Assembly: GCF_039522525.1 (NCBI RefSeq)
Contig: NZ_BAAADO010000001.1
Location: 248,001-312,000 of the forward strand
DNA from: Salinibacillus aidingensis
GTDB lineage: Bacteria > Bacillota > Bacilli > Bacillales > Alkalibacillaceae
DNA length: 64,000 nucleotides
Direction: 5' to 3'
Below, piece by piece: positions 25,259 to 34,639 of the stretch. The notes under the pieces are model-generated. The model was not told the DNA's origin and did no database searches. It worked only from the letters and a program-made list of their open reading frames with translations. The position numbers and the translations under genes are program-made. The stretch's first letter is position 1. Each line of letters opens with the position of its first letter.

Positions 25259-26632
25259 ATGAACATCAGCGAAATCGTCCAAAAGCAAAGGGAAATGTAC
25301 GAAGGCAGCAAAACCTTCACCTATACCTTTCGTAAACATCAGCTTGAAAAAATGAAGCGTATGCTGGAACGGTATGAAAAGGATATTTACCATGCTTTAA
25401 AACAGGATTTAAATAAATCAGAGTATGAAGTATTTGTTACAGAAATGGGCTTTCTGTTTACAGAGCTCACCGAAACGATGAAATTTTTTGGTGAATGGAT
25501 GCGTCCGAAAAAGGTGAAAACTCCTCTCACTCATAAGGGCTCCAAAAGCTTTATTTATAAAGAACCTTATGGGGTTTCCCTGATTATTGGTCCCTGGAAC
25601 TATCCCGTTCATTTAACACTGGCACCTTTAATTGGGGCTATTGCTGCCGGGAATTGCGCTGTCATTAAACCATCTGAATTTACTCCTAACGTTTCCAGCT
25701 TAATACGTCATATGATTAAAGAGACATTTGATGCAAATTTTGTAACGGTCATCGAAGGAGATAAAGAGGTAAGTGAAGAGCTTCTTAATGAACGTTTCGA
25801 TTATATCTTTTTTACCGGCAGTGAACCCGTTGGTAAAATTGTGATGGAGAAAGCAAGTAAGCATTTAACACCGGTAACGTTGGAGTTAGGTGGAAAGAGC
25901 CCTTGTATCGTTGACCGCGATGCAAAGCTTGACCTTGCAGCAAAACGAATTGCCTGGGGAAAATTTACGAATGCAGGCCAGACATGTGTCGCACCAGATT
26001 ACTTATATGTACATGAAGACGTTAAGGATGCGTTTCTCGAACGATTTAAAAATGAAGTAAAGAAATTGTATGGGGAAAATCCTATTGAAAATCAAGATTA
26101 CACCCGAATCGTAAACGATAGACATTTTAACCGCCTAAAGGGGTTTCTGAATGAACAGAATGTCGTGTTTGGTGGAGATACAGATGAAAGCAAGCTCATG
26201 ATCAGTCCTACATTACTGGAAGATCAAACATGGGATGACCCGGTTATGCAGGAGGAGATTTTCGGACCTATCCTCCCTATTTTTACGTTTAATCAGTTGC
26301 GTGAAGTGAAGGAAGAGGTCAAGAATGCATCAAGACCCCTTGCTTTGTACTACTTCTCAGAGAATACCACCAATCAAGAGTGGATGATTAAAAACATTAC
26401 GTACGGCGGCGGTTGTATCAATGACACTCTGATGCATCTAGCCAACCCTTATCTTCCGTTTGGCGGTGTAGGCACGAGCGGGATGGGGAGCTATCATGGC
26501 AAAGCATCCTTTGATACATTTTCTCATCATAAAAGCGTCCTGAAGCAGACAACAGCCTTTGATCTGGCCTTCCGTTATCCGGGATCAAAGCTCGGCTTAC
26601 GAATACTGCGTAATTTGATGAAGAAAAAATAA
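25259..26632 (+). CDS. Aldehyde dehydrogenase (YwdH-like)
   Basis: 457 aa, the short ALDH3-type without the N-terminal extension. It oxidises aldehydes with NAD(P). Cofactor region GPWNYPVHLTL and FTGSEPVGKIV are present, then catalytic Glu in VTLELGGKSPCIV near residue 210 and catalytic Cys in NAGQTCVAPDY near 245. The C-terminus ends in a basic hydrophobic segment that could associate with membrane, as in fatty-aldehyde dehydrogenases. TTTAGGAGGGG ribosome site; follows rnz by 10 nt and is closed by a terminator. Confidence 0.92.
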   Translation: MNISEIVQKQREMYEGSKTFTYTFRKHQLEKMKRMLERYEKDIYHALKQDLNKSEYEVFVTEMGFLFTELTETMKFFGEWMRPKKVKTPLTHKGSKSFIYKEPYGVSLIIGPWNYPVHLTLAPLIGAIAAGNCAVIKPSEFTPNVSSLIRHMIKETFDANFVTVIEGDKEVSEELLNERFDYIFFTGSEPVGKIVMEKASKHLTPVTLELGGKSPCIVDRDAKLDLAAKRIAWGKFTNAGQTCVAPDYLYVHEDVKDAFLERFKNEVKKLYGENPIENQDYTRIVNDRHFNRLKGFLNEQNVVFGGDTDESKLMISPTLLEDQTWDDPVMQEEIFGPILPIFTFNQLREVKEEVKNASRPLALYYFSENTTNQEWMIKNITYGGGCINDTLMHLANPYLPFGGVGTSGMGSYHGKASFDTFSHHKSVLKQTTAFDLAFRYPGSKLGLRILRNLMKKK

Positions 26633-26663
26633 AATTCATTGAAATTTTATATACGTATATGAT

Positions 26664-26708
26664 AATCCGGGAAGCTACTACCAATGGTACTGGCTTTCCG
26701 GATTTTTT
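26664..26708 (+). terminator. Terminator after the aldehyde dehydrogenase gene
   Basis: AATCCGGGAAGC, about 17 nt loop, GGCTTTCCGGATT then TTTT. It ends the rnz-aldehyde dehydrogenase unit. Confidence 0.82.
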
Positions 26709-26803
26709 GGTAATCCAAAAGAATTGACCCTTGAAATTTTAATAGAAAACGAATATTATAGGAATCGTTGGTTAAATTATACGGAAAAGAGATTGGTGAT
26801 ATT

Positions 26804-28096
26804 ATGAATCTACAATTTAATCTTGAAAAAAATGGAACAAATACACGAACCGAAATAACAGCAGGGTTCACAACCTTCCTGACGATGGTCTATATTATCT
26901 TTGTCAACCCTAGTATACTTCAGGCTGCCGGAATTCCGTTTGATCAAGTCTTTATGGCTACGATTATCTCAGCAGGAATCGGTACACTTATTATGGCTTT
27001 ATTCGCCAATTTCCCAATCGCAATAGCGCCCGGTATGGGGTTAAACGCGTACTTTGCAACGGTTGCCGGGGTACAGGGGCTCACCTATCAAACGATATTG
27101 GGCACTGTCTTTCTGGCAGGTATTTTGTTTATTCTATTAAGCTTAACTAAAGTAAGAGAAATGCTCATTGAAGCAATTCCTGCCTCTCTTAAGTTCGGAA
27201 TTACAGCTGGAATCGGCTTATTTATTGCGTTTCTCGGTTTACGAATGTCAGGAATCGTAGTGGCAAACCCCGCAAATCTTGTAGCATTAGGTGATTTAAC
27301 AAGTCCTGTCACTCTCCTTAGTATTGCAGGGTTGTTTGTAACATTAATTTTGATTGCACTGGATATCAAAGGAGCTTTATTTTTCGGAATGATTTTCACA
27401 GGAGTTATCGGCTATTTTACCGGTCATCTGGAATTTCAAAATGGATTCTTTTCCTTGCCCCCTGCCCCGGTATTTTTTGATTTAAATATTGCCGGTGTCT
27501 TTACTCAAGGGCTTTATGCAACGGTTTTTGTATTTCTTCTTATCACCTTGTTTGATACGACTGGCACTCTTATTGGGGTAACAGAACAAGCGGGGCTTAT
27601 GAAGGACGGAAAGCTCCCTAAGGCTAAATCTGCCTTTATGGCGGATGCGATTGCGACAACCGTAGGCTCCACATTTGGTACGAGTCCTTCCACGGCTTAT
27701 GTTGAATCGGCTTCAGGAGTTGGTGCTGGTGGACGAACAGGATTAACATCACTGGTTGTCGCTCTATTATTTTTCGCGGCTATGTTTTTCTCTCCTGTTG
27801 TCGAGGCCGTTTCCAGTCTATCAGCTATTACTGCACCTGTACTGATTATTGTAGGCTTTTATATGATGCAGGGGTTATCACAAGTAGAATGGAAGAACTT
27901 TATAGAAGCATTTCCTACGTTCGCCATCATTTTAACCATGCCTCTAACATCCAGCATAGCAACGGGAATTGCAGTCGGGTTTATTACCTACCCCCTTTTA
28001 AAGCTTGTTAAGGGTCAGGGAAAGAATGTTCACTGGATACTTTATCTGTTTGCCATTCTCTTCCTAATCCAATTAATCTTTTTCCCTATGCACTAA
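26804..28096 (+). CDS. NCS2-family purine permease (guanine/hypoxanthine type)
   Basis: 430 aa polytopic importer of the AzgA/PbuG/PbuO branch. About 12-14 membrane segments are visible. Family blocks are TFLTMVYIIFVNPSIL, the GLNAYFA motif in PGMGLNAYFATVAG, LFDTTGTLIG and STAYVESASGVGAGGRTG. The start at 26804 (MNLQFNLEKNG) has GGTGAT upstream; the extended frame is less likely. No purine riboswitch is seen in the 170 nt leader. Closed by a strong terminator. Confidence 0.93.
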   Translation: MNLQFNLEKNGTNTRTEITAGFTTFLTMVYIIFVNPSILQAAGIPFDQVFMATIISAGIGTLIMALFANFPIAIAPGMGLNAYFATVAGVQGLTYQTILGTVFLAGILFILLSLTKVREMLIEAIPASLKFGITAGIGLFIAFLGLRMSGIVVANPANLVALGDLTSPVTLLSIAGLFVTLILIALDIKGALFFGMIFTGVIGYFTGHLEFQNGFFSLPPAPVFFDLNIAGVFTQGLYATVFVFLLITLFDTTGTLIGVTEQAGLMKDGKLPKAKSAFMADAIATTVGSTFGTSPSTAYVESASGVGAGGRTGLTSLVVALLFFAAMFFSPVVEAVSSLSAITAPVLIIVGFYMMQGLSQVEWKNFIEAFPTFAIILTMPLTSSIATGIAVGFITYPLLKLVKGQGKNVHWILYLFAILFLIQLIFFPMH

Positions 28097-28130
28097 GAAA
28101 AGCACCTGGTCTAACCCAGGTGCTTTTGTT
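28097..28130. terminator. Bidirectional terminator, purine permease / methyltransferase
   Basis: AAAAGCACCTGG, loop TCTAA, CCCAGGTGCTTTT, with U tracts on both strands, between two convergent stop codons. The minus-strand gene's stop lies at its edge. Confidence 0.92.
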
Positions 28131-28723
28131 TATTTATCGTTTAAGCAGGTTATGGTTAAAAACAACCCTTTATAATATTCCTGAACGTTTTTGATTGTTA
28201 CGTCATACGTTTTAATCATGCCTAACGTATCACGGTCCAGATGACAACCGTCACATACCTTTTTCCAAATGGGGGTAAGGACCTCCTGAGCTTTTGCCAG
28301 GCCAGGCTGGTCTAATTTTACATGCTCCAAGAACAGAAGCGCGGCTCCAGGTTTACTTACCCTCAGGATTTCCTTCATTGCCTGGTGAGGATCAGGTATC
28401 GTACAAAATACAAGGGTTGCCACAACTGTATCAAAGCTGTTATCCGAAAAAGGAAGCTGTTCTGCACTGGATGTAAAGGTTGTTATTGCTGCGTTCGATT
28501 TCATCAGATTTTTTTGTGACCGTTCAATCATGCGGGGGTTCGGTTCAATGGCATCAACACGGTCAGCATTTTTATAATAAGGGAAATTTACGCCGGTCCC
28601 AAAACCAATTTCCAACACTCTACCTGTTGCTTGGGAAAGTAAATTTCTTCTTATCCTCTTAAATCTTCTTTTTTCCAGGGGTTTCATGGCAAAATCATAA
28701 AACGTTGGAAACCATTTTCCCAT
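28130..28723 (-). CDS. Class I SAM-dependent methyltransferase
   Basis: 197 aa. A Rossmann methyltransferase fold is shown by motif I VLEIGFGTGVNFPYY near residue 37, the acidic end of beta-2 in VDAIEPNP, and post-motif blocks FDTVVATLVFCTI and LLFLEHVKL. It resembles the UbiE/METTL7-like Methyltransf_11 group. The substrate cannot be told. Start at ATG 28723 after CTGGAGTGATTCGTG; a GTG one codon earlier is possible. Confidence 0.85.
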   Translation of the reverse strand: MGKWFPTFYDFAMKPLEKRRFKRIRRNLLSQATGRVLEIGFGTGVNFPYYKNADRVDAIEPNPRMIERSQKNLMKSNAAITTFTSSAEQLPFSDNSFDTVVATLVFCTIPDPHQAMKEILRVSKPGAALLFLEHVKLDQPGLAKAQEVLTPIWKKVCDGCHLDRDTLGMIKTYDVTIKNVQEYYKGLFLTITCLNDK

Positions 28724-28818
28724 CACGAATCACTCCAGACATTAATCTTCTAATAACTGATTATACCATGAATGATATATTTAATTATTGATTATGACCT
28801 GTAATCTGATTACTTCAT

Positions 28819-28848
28819 TTGACAGAATATTAGAGGAAAAGATATTCT
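28819..28848 (+). promoter_or_regulatory. Putative sigma-A promoter of cysH
   Basis: TTGACA, 18 nt, TATTCT. The -35 is perfect and the -10 weak. It lies about 40 nt before the cysH start. No S-box leader is seen. Confidence 0.45.
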
Positions 28849-28890
28849 TTATAGAAGGATACTACCGTTATTTTCATGAGAGGTGTAAAT

Positions 28891-29610
28891 GTGCTACAGT
28901 CTAAATATTTATCTTATGATTCACTTACAGATTCAGACTATCAGCAGCTCCATAATTCCTTAAACGGGAAAACAGCGACTGAGGTTATTCGTTGGGGTTA
29001 TGATATGTTTGGTGATGACTTAATTTATTCCTGCAGTTTTGGTGCGGAATCTATGGTTCTTATAGATATGATTTATCAGATAAAGCCTGATGCTAAGCTT
29101 GTATTTTTAGATACAGACTTTCATTTTAAGGAAACCTATCAATTAATAGATGAAGTAAAAAAGAAATATCCAAAGCTGACGATTGAATTCGTAAAACCTC
29201 GATTAACACCTGAAGAGCAAGCTGAGAAGCATGGGGACAGACTCTGGGAAAAGAACCCGGATTTATGCTGTCAAATTCGGAAAATTGATCCTCTAAAGGA
29301 TGTGTTATCCAATACCAGGGCATGGATCTCTGGATTACGAAGGGATCAGTCTCCTTTACGTGCAAATACTAATTTTGTGAATAAAGACGATAAATTTCAA
29401 TCCATTAAATTGTGTCCCCTTATCCATTGGACCTGGGATGAAATCTGGGATTATATTAAATCCAACGGCGTCCCCTACAATGAACTGCATGATCAGAATT
29501 ATCCAAGCATTGGCTGTACATATTGCACCTCCCCAACTAAAAATGGCGCAGACTCCAGGGAAGGCAGATGGGCCGGCCTGAACAAAACCGAATGCGGCCT
29601 GCATTTTTAA
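28891..29610 (+). CDS. cysH: Adenylyl-sulfate/phosphoadenylyl-sulfate reductase CysH
   Basis: 239 aa, in assimilatory sulfate reduction: reduces APS/PAPS to sulfite with thioredoxin. The PP-loop appears as YSCSFGAESMVLID, and FLDTDFHFKET follows. The Cys pairs CCQIRK near residue 125 and GCTYC near 210 are those of the iron-sulfur reductases that use APS. The catalytic C-terminal TECGLHF is present. A GTG at 28891 with GAGGTG 5 nt upstream is preferred; ATG at 28876 lacks a ribosome site. It stands alone: no sat, cysC or sir genes nearby. A family A fragment begins 2 nt after its stop. Confidence 0.93.
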   Translation: MLQSKYLSYDSLTDSDYQQLHNSLNGKTATEVIRWGYDMFGDDLIYSCSFGAESMVLIDMIYQIKPDAKLVFLDTDFHFKETYQLIDEVKKKYPKLTIEFVKPRLTPEEQAEKHGDRLWEKNPDLCCQIRKIDPLKDVLSNTRAWISGLRRDQSPLRANTNFVNKDDKFQSIKLCPLIHWTWDEIWDYIKSNGVPYNELHDQNYPSIGCTYCTSPTKNGADSREGRWAGLNKTECGLHF

Positions 29611-29611
29611 C

Positions 29612-29665
29612 AGAAAAGCGGAGGCGACTGTTCAGGTCATGCGCGGGATAAGACGAAGACTGGCC
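29612..29665 (+). repeat. Truncated family A repeat after cysH
   Basis: AGAAAAGCGGAGGCGACTG... to GGATAAGACGAAGAC: only the first half of the element, in the sense orientation of cysH and starting 2 nt after its stop codon. Without the second arm it cannot form the full hairpin. Confidence 0.82.
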
Positions 29666-29680
29666 GAATAGATTTAAAAC

Positions 29681-29726
29681 ATAAAACACCTCTAAATTGC
29701 TTCTTTGCAATTTAGAGGTGTTTTAT
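29681..29726. terminator. Bidirectional terminator, cysH / topB
   Basis: ATAAAACACCTCTAAATTGC, loop TTCTTT, GCAATTTAGAGGTGTTTTAT: a 20 bp perfect stem between convergent genes. Confidence 0.93.
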
Positions 29727-29729
29727 CAT

Positions 29730-31910
29730 CTACTCTTTTTTCAGTTTTGCTAAAGCTTCCGCTAATGCCGGATTGGTAAATTCGTCATTTTGCTGTTTTT
29801 TCATATATTTCTGTACATCTTTTTTCGATGCTTTATTTTGCTTTTCTTTTCTCTTTCTCTCGTTAAACGTTGAAAGCTTTTCACGATGACCGCATTTACA
29901 TACAAAGATCTGTCCTTCTCCTTCACCACGAAGTTCCAGTTTTTTATGACAGTTCGGGCATCTTGCATTGGTCTGTTTCGCAATATTTTTTTTATGACCG
30001 CATGAACGATCCTGGCAGACGAGCATTCTACCCTTTTTCGTATTGACTTCAAGCATTTGCTTACCACAATCAGGACACTTGGTTCCTGTTATATTGTGGT
30101 GCTTATACTTGGCATCACTGTTTTTTATTTCCTTTACAACCGATGCCGCATAGTCCTTCATATCTTTAATAAATTCCTGCTTATTAAGTTTTCCTTTTTC
30201 AATTGCAGACAGCTTCTGTTCCCACTCAGCGGTTAATGCCGGAGAGCGTAAATCAGAAGGAACCAGATCTAATAGCTGCTTTCCTTTAGCTGTTAAAGTA
30301 ATGTATTTTCCTTTTTTCTCGATATAGTAGTTGTTAAATAGCTTTTCAATAATGTCCGCGCGGGTGGCTACTGTTCCCAGTCCGCCGGTTTGATTCATGG
30401 TCTTTGCTAATTTCTCGTCCTTCTGCTCCATAAATTTCACGGGATTTTCCATAGCCTGAAGCAGACTTCCTTCTGTAAAGTGCTCAGGAGGCTTTGTTTC
30501 ACCAGTCGTCTGATGAATCGTAATGTTTTTGATGTGATCGCCTTGTTTAAGCTCAGGGATGTGTTGTTCGAACTGTTCATCACGATCATCCTGCTGATTT
30601 TGATAAATGTTCTTCCAACCTGATTTTTTTATCGACTTTCCTTTGGCCACAAATGTTTCATTTCCGATTTTCGCCGTTATCGTCCGCTGTTCATATTCAA
30701 ATGGATCGGACAGAACAGCTAAGAATCTTTTGACAACCAGGTCATAGATTTTCCGTTCGTTAGAATTTAAATCACTCAGATGCACTCGCTGCTCGGTAGG
30801 AATAATCGCATGGTGATCGGACACCTTTCGATCATCCACAAAGTGCTTATTTGGTTTAATATTCTTTTGTAAAAGCTGATTGACAATCGTTTTATATTCA
30901 TCCACACTGCATGCCTTAATTCGATCTTTTAAGGTAGGAACGATATCTGTGGATAGGTGCCTGGAATCGGTTCTTGGATAAGTTAACACTTTATGCTGCT
31001 CATAAAGCTTTTGCATGGCAGATAAGGTTTCCTTACCAGAAAATCCAAATATACGGTTCGCATCCCTTTGAAGCTCTGTTAAATCATACAGCTGTGGAGC
31101 AAAGCTTTTCTTCTGTTTTGTTTCGACGTTTGTGATGTCGGCAGGCTGATGGTCTACTTTCTCCATCAATTTATCGGCTGTCTCTCTTGAAAAAATGCGA
31201 GAGTTATTAGATTTATGATCCTGCCATGTAAATGTTATTCCTTTAGGTGAAGAAGCCTGTATTCCATAGAAAGTACGGGGCTTAAACTGCTTAATTTCCT
31301 CTTCCCTTTTGGCAATCATCGCTAAAGTCGGCGTCTGAACACGTCCACTGGATAGCTGGGCGTTAAATTTTGTTGTTAACGCACGTGTCGCATTTAATCC
31401 TACATACCAATCTGCTTCTGCCCTGGCCTGAGCGGATGCATATAAATTTTCATATTGTCTGCCGTTTTTTAAATTTTTGAATCCATCACGAATGGCTTTA
31501 TCAGTAACTGATGAGATCCATAACCGTTTGATTGGCTTTTTTACCCGTGCCTTCTCAATAATCCAGCGGGCCACCAGTTCTCCTTCCCTGCCAGCATCCG
31601 TTGCAATGACAATATCATTTACATCCTTACGATTTAATTGCTGTTTCACTGTACTGAATTGTTTTCCTGTCTTTTTCATAACCACAAGCTTCAGACGATT
31701 TGGAAGCATAGGAAGATCCTCCATTTTCCACTCCTTATACTTGTCATCGTACACAGCAGGATCTGCCAGTGTAACCAAGTGCCCCAGTGCCCAGGTTACT
31801 ATATATTTAGTACCTTCAAAGAAGCCGTTTCCTTTTTTCTTACAATTTAAAACTCTTGCAATATCCCGTCCTACTGAAGGTTTTTCCGCTAAAACTACTG
31901 TTTTGCTCAT
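29730..31910 (-). CDS. topB: DNA topoisomerase III
   Basis: 726 aa type IA topoisomerase that relaxes and decatenates single-stranded regions, matching the Bacillus TopB length. The TOPRIM domain starts at VVLAEKPSVGRDIARVL, with DAGREGELVARWI. The active-site Tyr is in LTYPRTDSRHLS near residue 310. The C-terminus has zinc-ribbon Cys pairs (GTKCPDCGK, CQDRSCGH, ARCPNCHK, CKCGHR) and a basic tail. Start at 31910 (MSKTVVLAE) follows GAGAGGAATGTTAAT; the longer frame to 31949 is not supported. Confidence 0.95.
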   Translation of the reverse strand: MSKTVVLAEKPSVGRDIARVLNCKKKGNGFFEGTKYIVTWALGHLVTLADPAVYDDKYKEWKMEDLPMLPNRLKLVVMKKTGKQFSTVKQQLNRKDVNDIVIATDAGREGELVARWIIEKARVKKPIKRLWISSVTDKAIRDGFKNLKNGRQYENLYASAQARAEADWYVGLNATRALTTKFNAQLSSGRVQTPTLAMIAKREEEIKQFKPRTFYGIQASSPKGITFTWQDHKSNNSRIFSRETADKLMEKVDHQPADITNVETKQKKSFAPQLYDLTELQRDANRIFGFSGKETLSAMQKLYEQHKVLTYPRTDSRHLSTDIVPTLKDRIKACSVDEYKTIVNQLLQKNIKPNKHFVDDRKVSDHHAIIPTEQRVHLSDLNSNERKIYDLVVKRFLAVLSDPFEYEQRTITAKIGNETFVAKGKSIKKSGWKNIYQNQQDDRDEQFEQHIPELKQGDHIKNITIHQTTGETKPPEHFTEGSLLQAMENPVKFMEQKDEKLAKTMNQTGGLGTVATRADIIEKLFNNYYIEKKGKYITLTAKGKQLLDLVPSDLRSPALTAEWEQKLSAIEKGKLNKQEFIKDMKDYAASVVKEIKNSDAKYKHHNITGTKCPDCGKQMLEVNTKKGRMLVCQDRSCGHKKNIAKQTNARCPNCHKKLELRGEGEGQIFVCKCGHREKLSTFNERKRKEKQNKASKKDVQKYMKKQQNDEFTNPALAEALAKLKKE

Positions 31911-32060
31911 ATTAACATTCCTCTCATTCATACCATTCAATCTCAACATTATTGCCTATTCTTTATAGTTTATCAGTCAACAAACAAGCTGTCTATTTGG
32001 GATACTCCATACTTGTTCTTTCATTCACAAATCTGCTACTTTAAACCTTCCTGGACAGCA

Positions 32061-32099
32061 AAAAGACCGTATCCCATCATAATGAGATACAGCCTTTTA
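32061..32099 (-). terminator. Terminator after the peptide-binding lipoprotein gene
   Basis: AAAAGACCGTATC, loop, GATACAGCCTTTT, 24 nt past the stop at 32123. The stem has one bulge; it is T-rich on the minus-strand side. Confidence 0.72.
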
Positions 32100-32122
32100 T
32101 CAGTTGAAATCATATATTTAGA

Positions 32123-33796
32123 TTACTCTGCTGAACCAACGTTTGCATACTTATACTCATACGTAGCACCAAATGGATTTACGTATACTCCTTCTACTCT
32201 TGGAGAAACCAGCTGTGCTCTTGATGCCTGATAAATAGGTGCAATCGCAGCATCTTCAAATAGAACCTTTTCTGCTTCCAGGAAGTTTTCGTAACGGGCA
32301 ACATTATCCTGAGCATATTTGGTGCCTGTTTCTTTTACCAACTGGTCATATTCAGGGTTGGAGTAACCCATGTTGTTATTTCCACTCTCTGTTGTCCATA
32401 GATTCATATACGTATAAGGATCAAGGAAATCCGGTCCCCATCTGGATACCTGAACTTCATAATTCATATTCGTATCAAGATCAAGACGCTGTTCTTTCGG
32501 TACACGTTTTAAATCAATGGTAAGTCCAGGCAGATTTTCTTCCAGCTGGTTCGCAATGTACTCTACCATTAATTTTGTTGTCTCATCATCATCAGTCAGG
32601 AGTTCCAGCTCAATTTCTTCTTTACCTAGTTCATCCAATCCTTGATTCCATAATTCTTTCGCTTTTTCCACATCGTAGGTAACAAGGTCTCCATTTGCTG
32701 CACGGAAATCTTCTCCTGTTTCAGGAAGTGGCGTGAAATCAGCAGGAACAAGGCCATTGGCAACGATAGACCCATTATTTAAAATTTCATCAACCAAAGC
32801 CTGTTTATTAAATGCTCTGCTCATCGCAGCACGAATATTGCGATTGGCCAGCACATCGTTCGCTTTTTGATTGAACTTAATAAAATAAACAAAGGTATCA
32901 GGCGTCACCTTATAATCGTCATGAGATTGATATTGATCCACCAGAGATGAAGTTAAGTCGATTCGGTCAACATTTCCCTGTTCATATAAATTTACACCTG
33001 TTTGTGGATCCTTTACGACTTCAAAGGTTAACTTATCCATTTTAACGGCTTCTTTATCCCAATAGTTTTCATTTTTTACAAGATCCCATGATGTACTTGT
33101 GCTTTCCCAGTTTGCCATCTTGTATGGCCCATTGGACAGTAATGAATCTGCGCTTAATGCAAAATCTTCTCCCTGTTCTTCAACAAAGGATTGATTTAAA
33201 GGGAAAAACGTACCGAATGTTGTTAAAGATTCAAAGTATGGAGTTGGATTTTCTAATTCAACAACGAGCGTATAATCATCTTTTGCAGAAACACCAAGAT
33301 CTTCTACAGGGAGGTCTCCACTGCTTACAGCGGTTGCATTTTTAATAACCCCATTCATCATATACGGGCCATACTCAGAACCTGTATCCGGATTAACAGC
33401 TCTTCTCCATGAAAAAACAAAATCATGTGCGGTTACAGAATCTCCATTTGACCATTTCGCATCCTCACGTAATGTGAATGTCCAGGTCTTCCCATCTTTA
33501 CTTACTTTGTGTTCCTTGGCAATTCCCGGTTCGGTTTCTCCATCTTCACCTAAGCGATACAAACCTTCCATTGTAGCCGATAAGTTATTAAATGAGGCCT
33601 CATCTGTAGTAATCGATGGATCCATGGAAGCGATCGCTACATTTGTTGTGAAATTAAGTACTTGTCCCTCATCACTATCAGAAGAACTTTCAGAATCTGT
33701 AGTTCCAGCCTCCTCTGTGTTTTCGTCAGAACAAGCTGCGACTACACTCAAAAATAGACCAAGCAAAAGCAACAGCAGCCAATTTTTTCTCTTCAT
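32123..33796 (-). CDS. Oligopeptide ABC transporter substrate-binding lipoprotein (OppA/DppE type)
   Basis: 557 aa extracytoplasmic binding protein. A lipoprotein signal (MKRKNWLLLLLLGLFLSVV) ends in a lipobox VAAC at about residue 22. An acidic Ser/Asp/Glu linker follows, then the SBP family 5 fold with WTFTLREDAKWSNGDSVTAHDFVFSWRR near residue 110 (an established signature, here split) and RRAVNPDTG. No permease or ATPase genes are beside it, so it is an orphan that must use a transporter encoded elsewhere. Ribosome site AGGGGGT. Confidence 0.92.
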   Translation of the reverse strand: MKRKNWLLLLLLGLFLSVVAACSDENTEEAGTTDSESSSDSDEGQVLNFTTNVAIASMDPSITTDEASFNNLSATMEGLYRLGEDGETEPGIAKEHKVSKDGKTWTFTLREDAKWSNGDSVTAHDFVFSWRRAVNPDTGSEYGPYMMNGVIKNATAVSSGDLPVEDLGVSAKDDYTLVVELENPTPYFESLTTFGTFFPLNQSFVEEQGEDFALSADSLLSNGPYKMANWESTSTSWDLVKNENYWDKEAVKMDKLTFEVVKDPQTGVNLYEQGNVDRIDLTSSLVDQYQSHDDYKVTPDTFVYFIKFNQKANDVLANRNIRAAMSRAFNKQALVDEILNNGSIVANGLVPADFTPLPETGEDFRAANGDLVTYDVEKAKELWNQGLDELGKEEIELELLTDDDETTKLMVEYIANQLEENLPGLTIDLKRVPKEQRLDLDTNMNYEVQVSRWGPDFLDPYTYMNLWTTESGNNNMGYSNPEYDQLVKETGTKYAQDNVARYENFLEAEKVLFEDAAIAPIYQASRAQLVSPRVEGVYVNPFGATYEYKYANVGSAE

Positions 33797-33882
33797 GTCT
33801 TTTTACCCCCTGTTTGTCAAAACTGATCAATAGTCAGTAAATTTTAATAATTATCACTAATAAAAATTTACTGAATGAAGGT

Positions 33883-33912
33883 ATTATACTTGAACATTAC
33901 GAAAATTGTAAA
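33883..33912 (-). promoter_or_regulatory. Putative sigma-A promoter of the peptide-binding lipoprotein
   Basis: Minus strand TTTACA (33907-33912), 18 nt, TATAAT (33883-33888), about 86 nt before the start codon. Confidence 0.6.
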
Positions 33913-34125
33913 GATTATTTAATAAATTAATCCTTTTGAACTATTGAGAAAATAGACGTTAATACCTACCTTCCTTTACTTCAATAAGGATTGAGAAAAT
34001 ATTGGGTAAAAAAGACCTTCATATTCCTATTCAACAGGGTGACTTCTTACATAAGAATTGTCATTTTTTGTTTAAAAATAGGTATCGGGGAAAAACTGGA
34101 TATAAAGGTAATAGGAGGTGGATTT

Positions 34126-34590
34126 ATGAATAAAGTATTGTACATCACAGGAACACTTCTGCTTCTTGCTGCTATCCTTGTCGGCTTTTCCACAAGTGGG
34201 AACGAGCAGCCAAGTCAGACGGGTGATCACCAGATGGAAACAGAAGACACAGAAGCTGTTGGGGTAGCGAATGAAGAGGAAAGAAACTTAGTCACTCATT
34301 TAGATACGGTGCTCACTTCTGTAGATGAGTTAGAGAAAGTCATTGAGGAAACACCAGATGAGGTAAGGACAATCAATGAAAAAGGAGAAGTTCTCGAAAA
34401 AAATTGGGATGAGATTGAAAAACAGGTGGAAGAGCTGGATCCTGATGCTTATGCAAACATCGAGAGAAGCCTATATCCATTAATGGCTGAGGCCCAAAAA
34501 GAAAATCCTGATATTGAGAAGATGAAATCCTTAAGTGAAGAAGTTACCGAGAAGTTAGAAGACTTTAAACAACAAGTATCGAATCAATAA
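34126..34590 (+). CDS. Membrane-anchored or secreted hypothetical protein with acidic helical domain
   Basis: 154 aa, not recognised. An N-terminal hydrophobic segment (VLYITGTLLLLAAILVGF) without a lipobox Cys suggests a signal anchor. Residues 30-55 form a polar linker rich in Glu, Asp and Thr. The remainder is mostly charged helix, with likely coiled coil from about residue 60 to the end (EKVIEETPDEV, WDEIEKQVEELD, EVTEKLEDFKQQV). Start at 34126 follows AATAGGAGGTGGATTT. Monocistronic and convergent with polY1. The 330 nt upstream of it (33797-34125) is AT-rich and, apart from the lipoprotein promoter, shows nothing definite. Confidence 0.75.
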   Translation: MNKVLYITGTLLLLAAILVGFSTSGNEQPSQTGDHQMETEDTEAVGVANEEERNLVTHLDTVLTSVDELEKVIEETPDEVRTINEKGEVLEKNWDEIEKQVEELDPDAYANIERSLYPLMAEAQKENPDIEKMKSLSEEVTEKLEDFKQQVSNQ

Positions 34591-34596
34591 CGAAAC

Positions 34597-34639
34597 AGAA
34601 CCCCAATTGGTATATGGTTTATAACCAGCATGGGGTTCT
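34597..34639. terminator. Bidirectional terminator, hypothetical gene / polY1
   Basis: AGAACCCCA-TTGGT, loop, ACCAGCATGGGGTTCT between convergent stop codons; the polY1 stop is at its edge. Confidence 0.8.

Noticed and set aside
26640..26803. Purine riboswitch before the NCS2 permease
   Set aside because: The conserved purine-aptamer loop sequences are not visible in the leader.
28724..28890. S-box (SAM) leader before cysH
   Set aside because: No S-box core or anti-terminator/terminator pair is seen.
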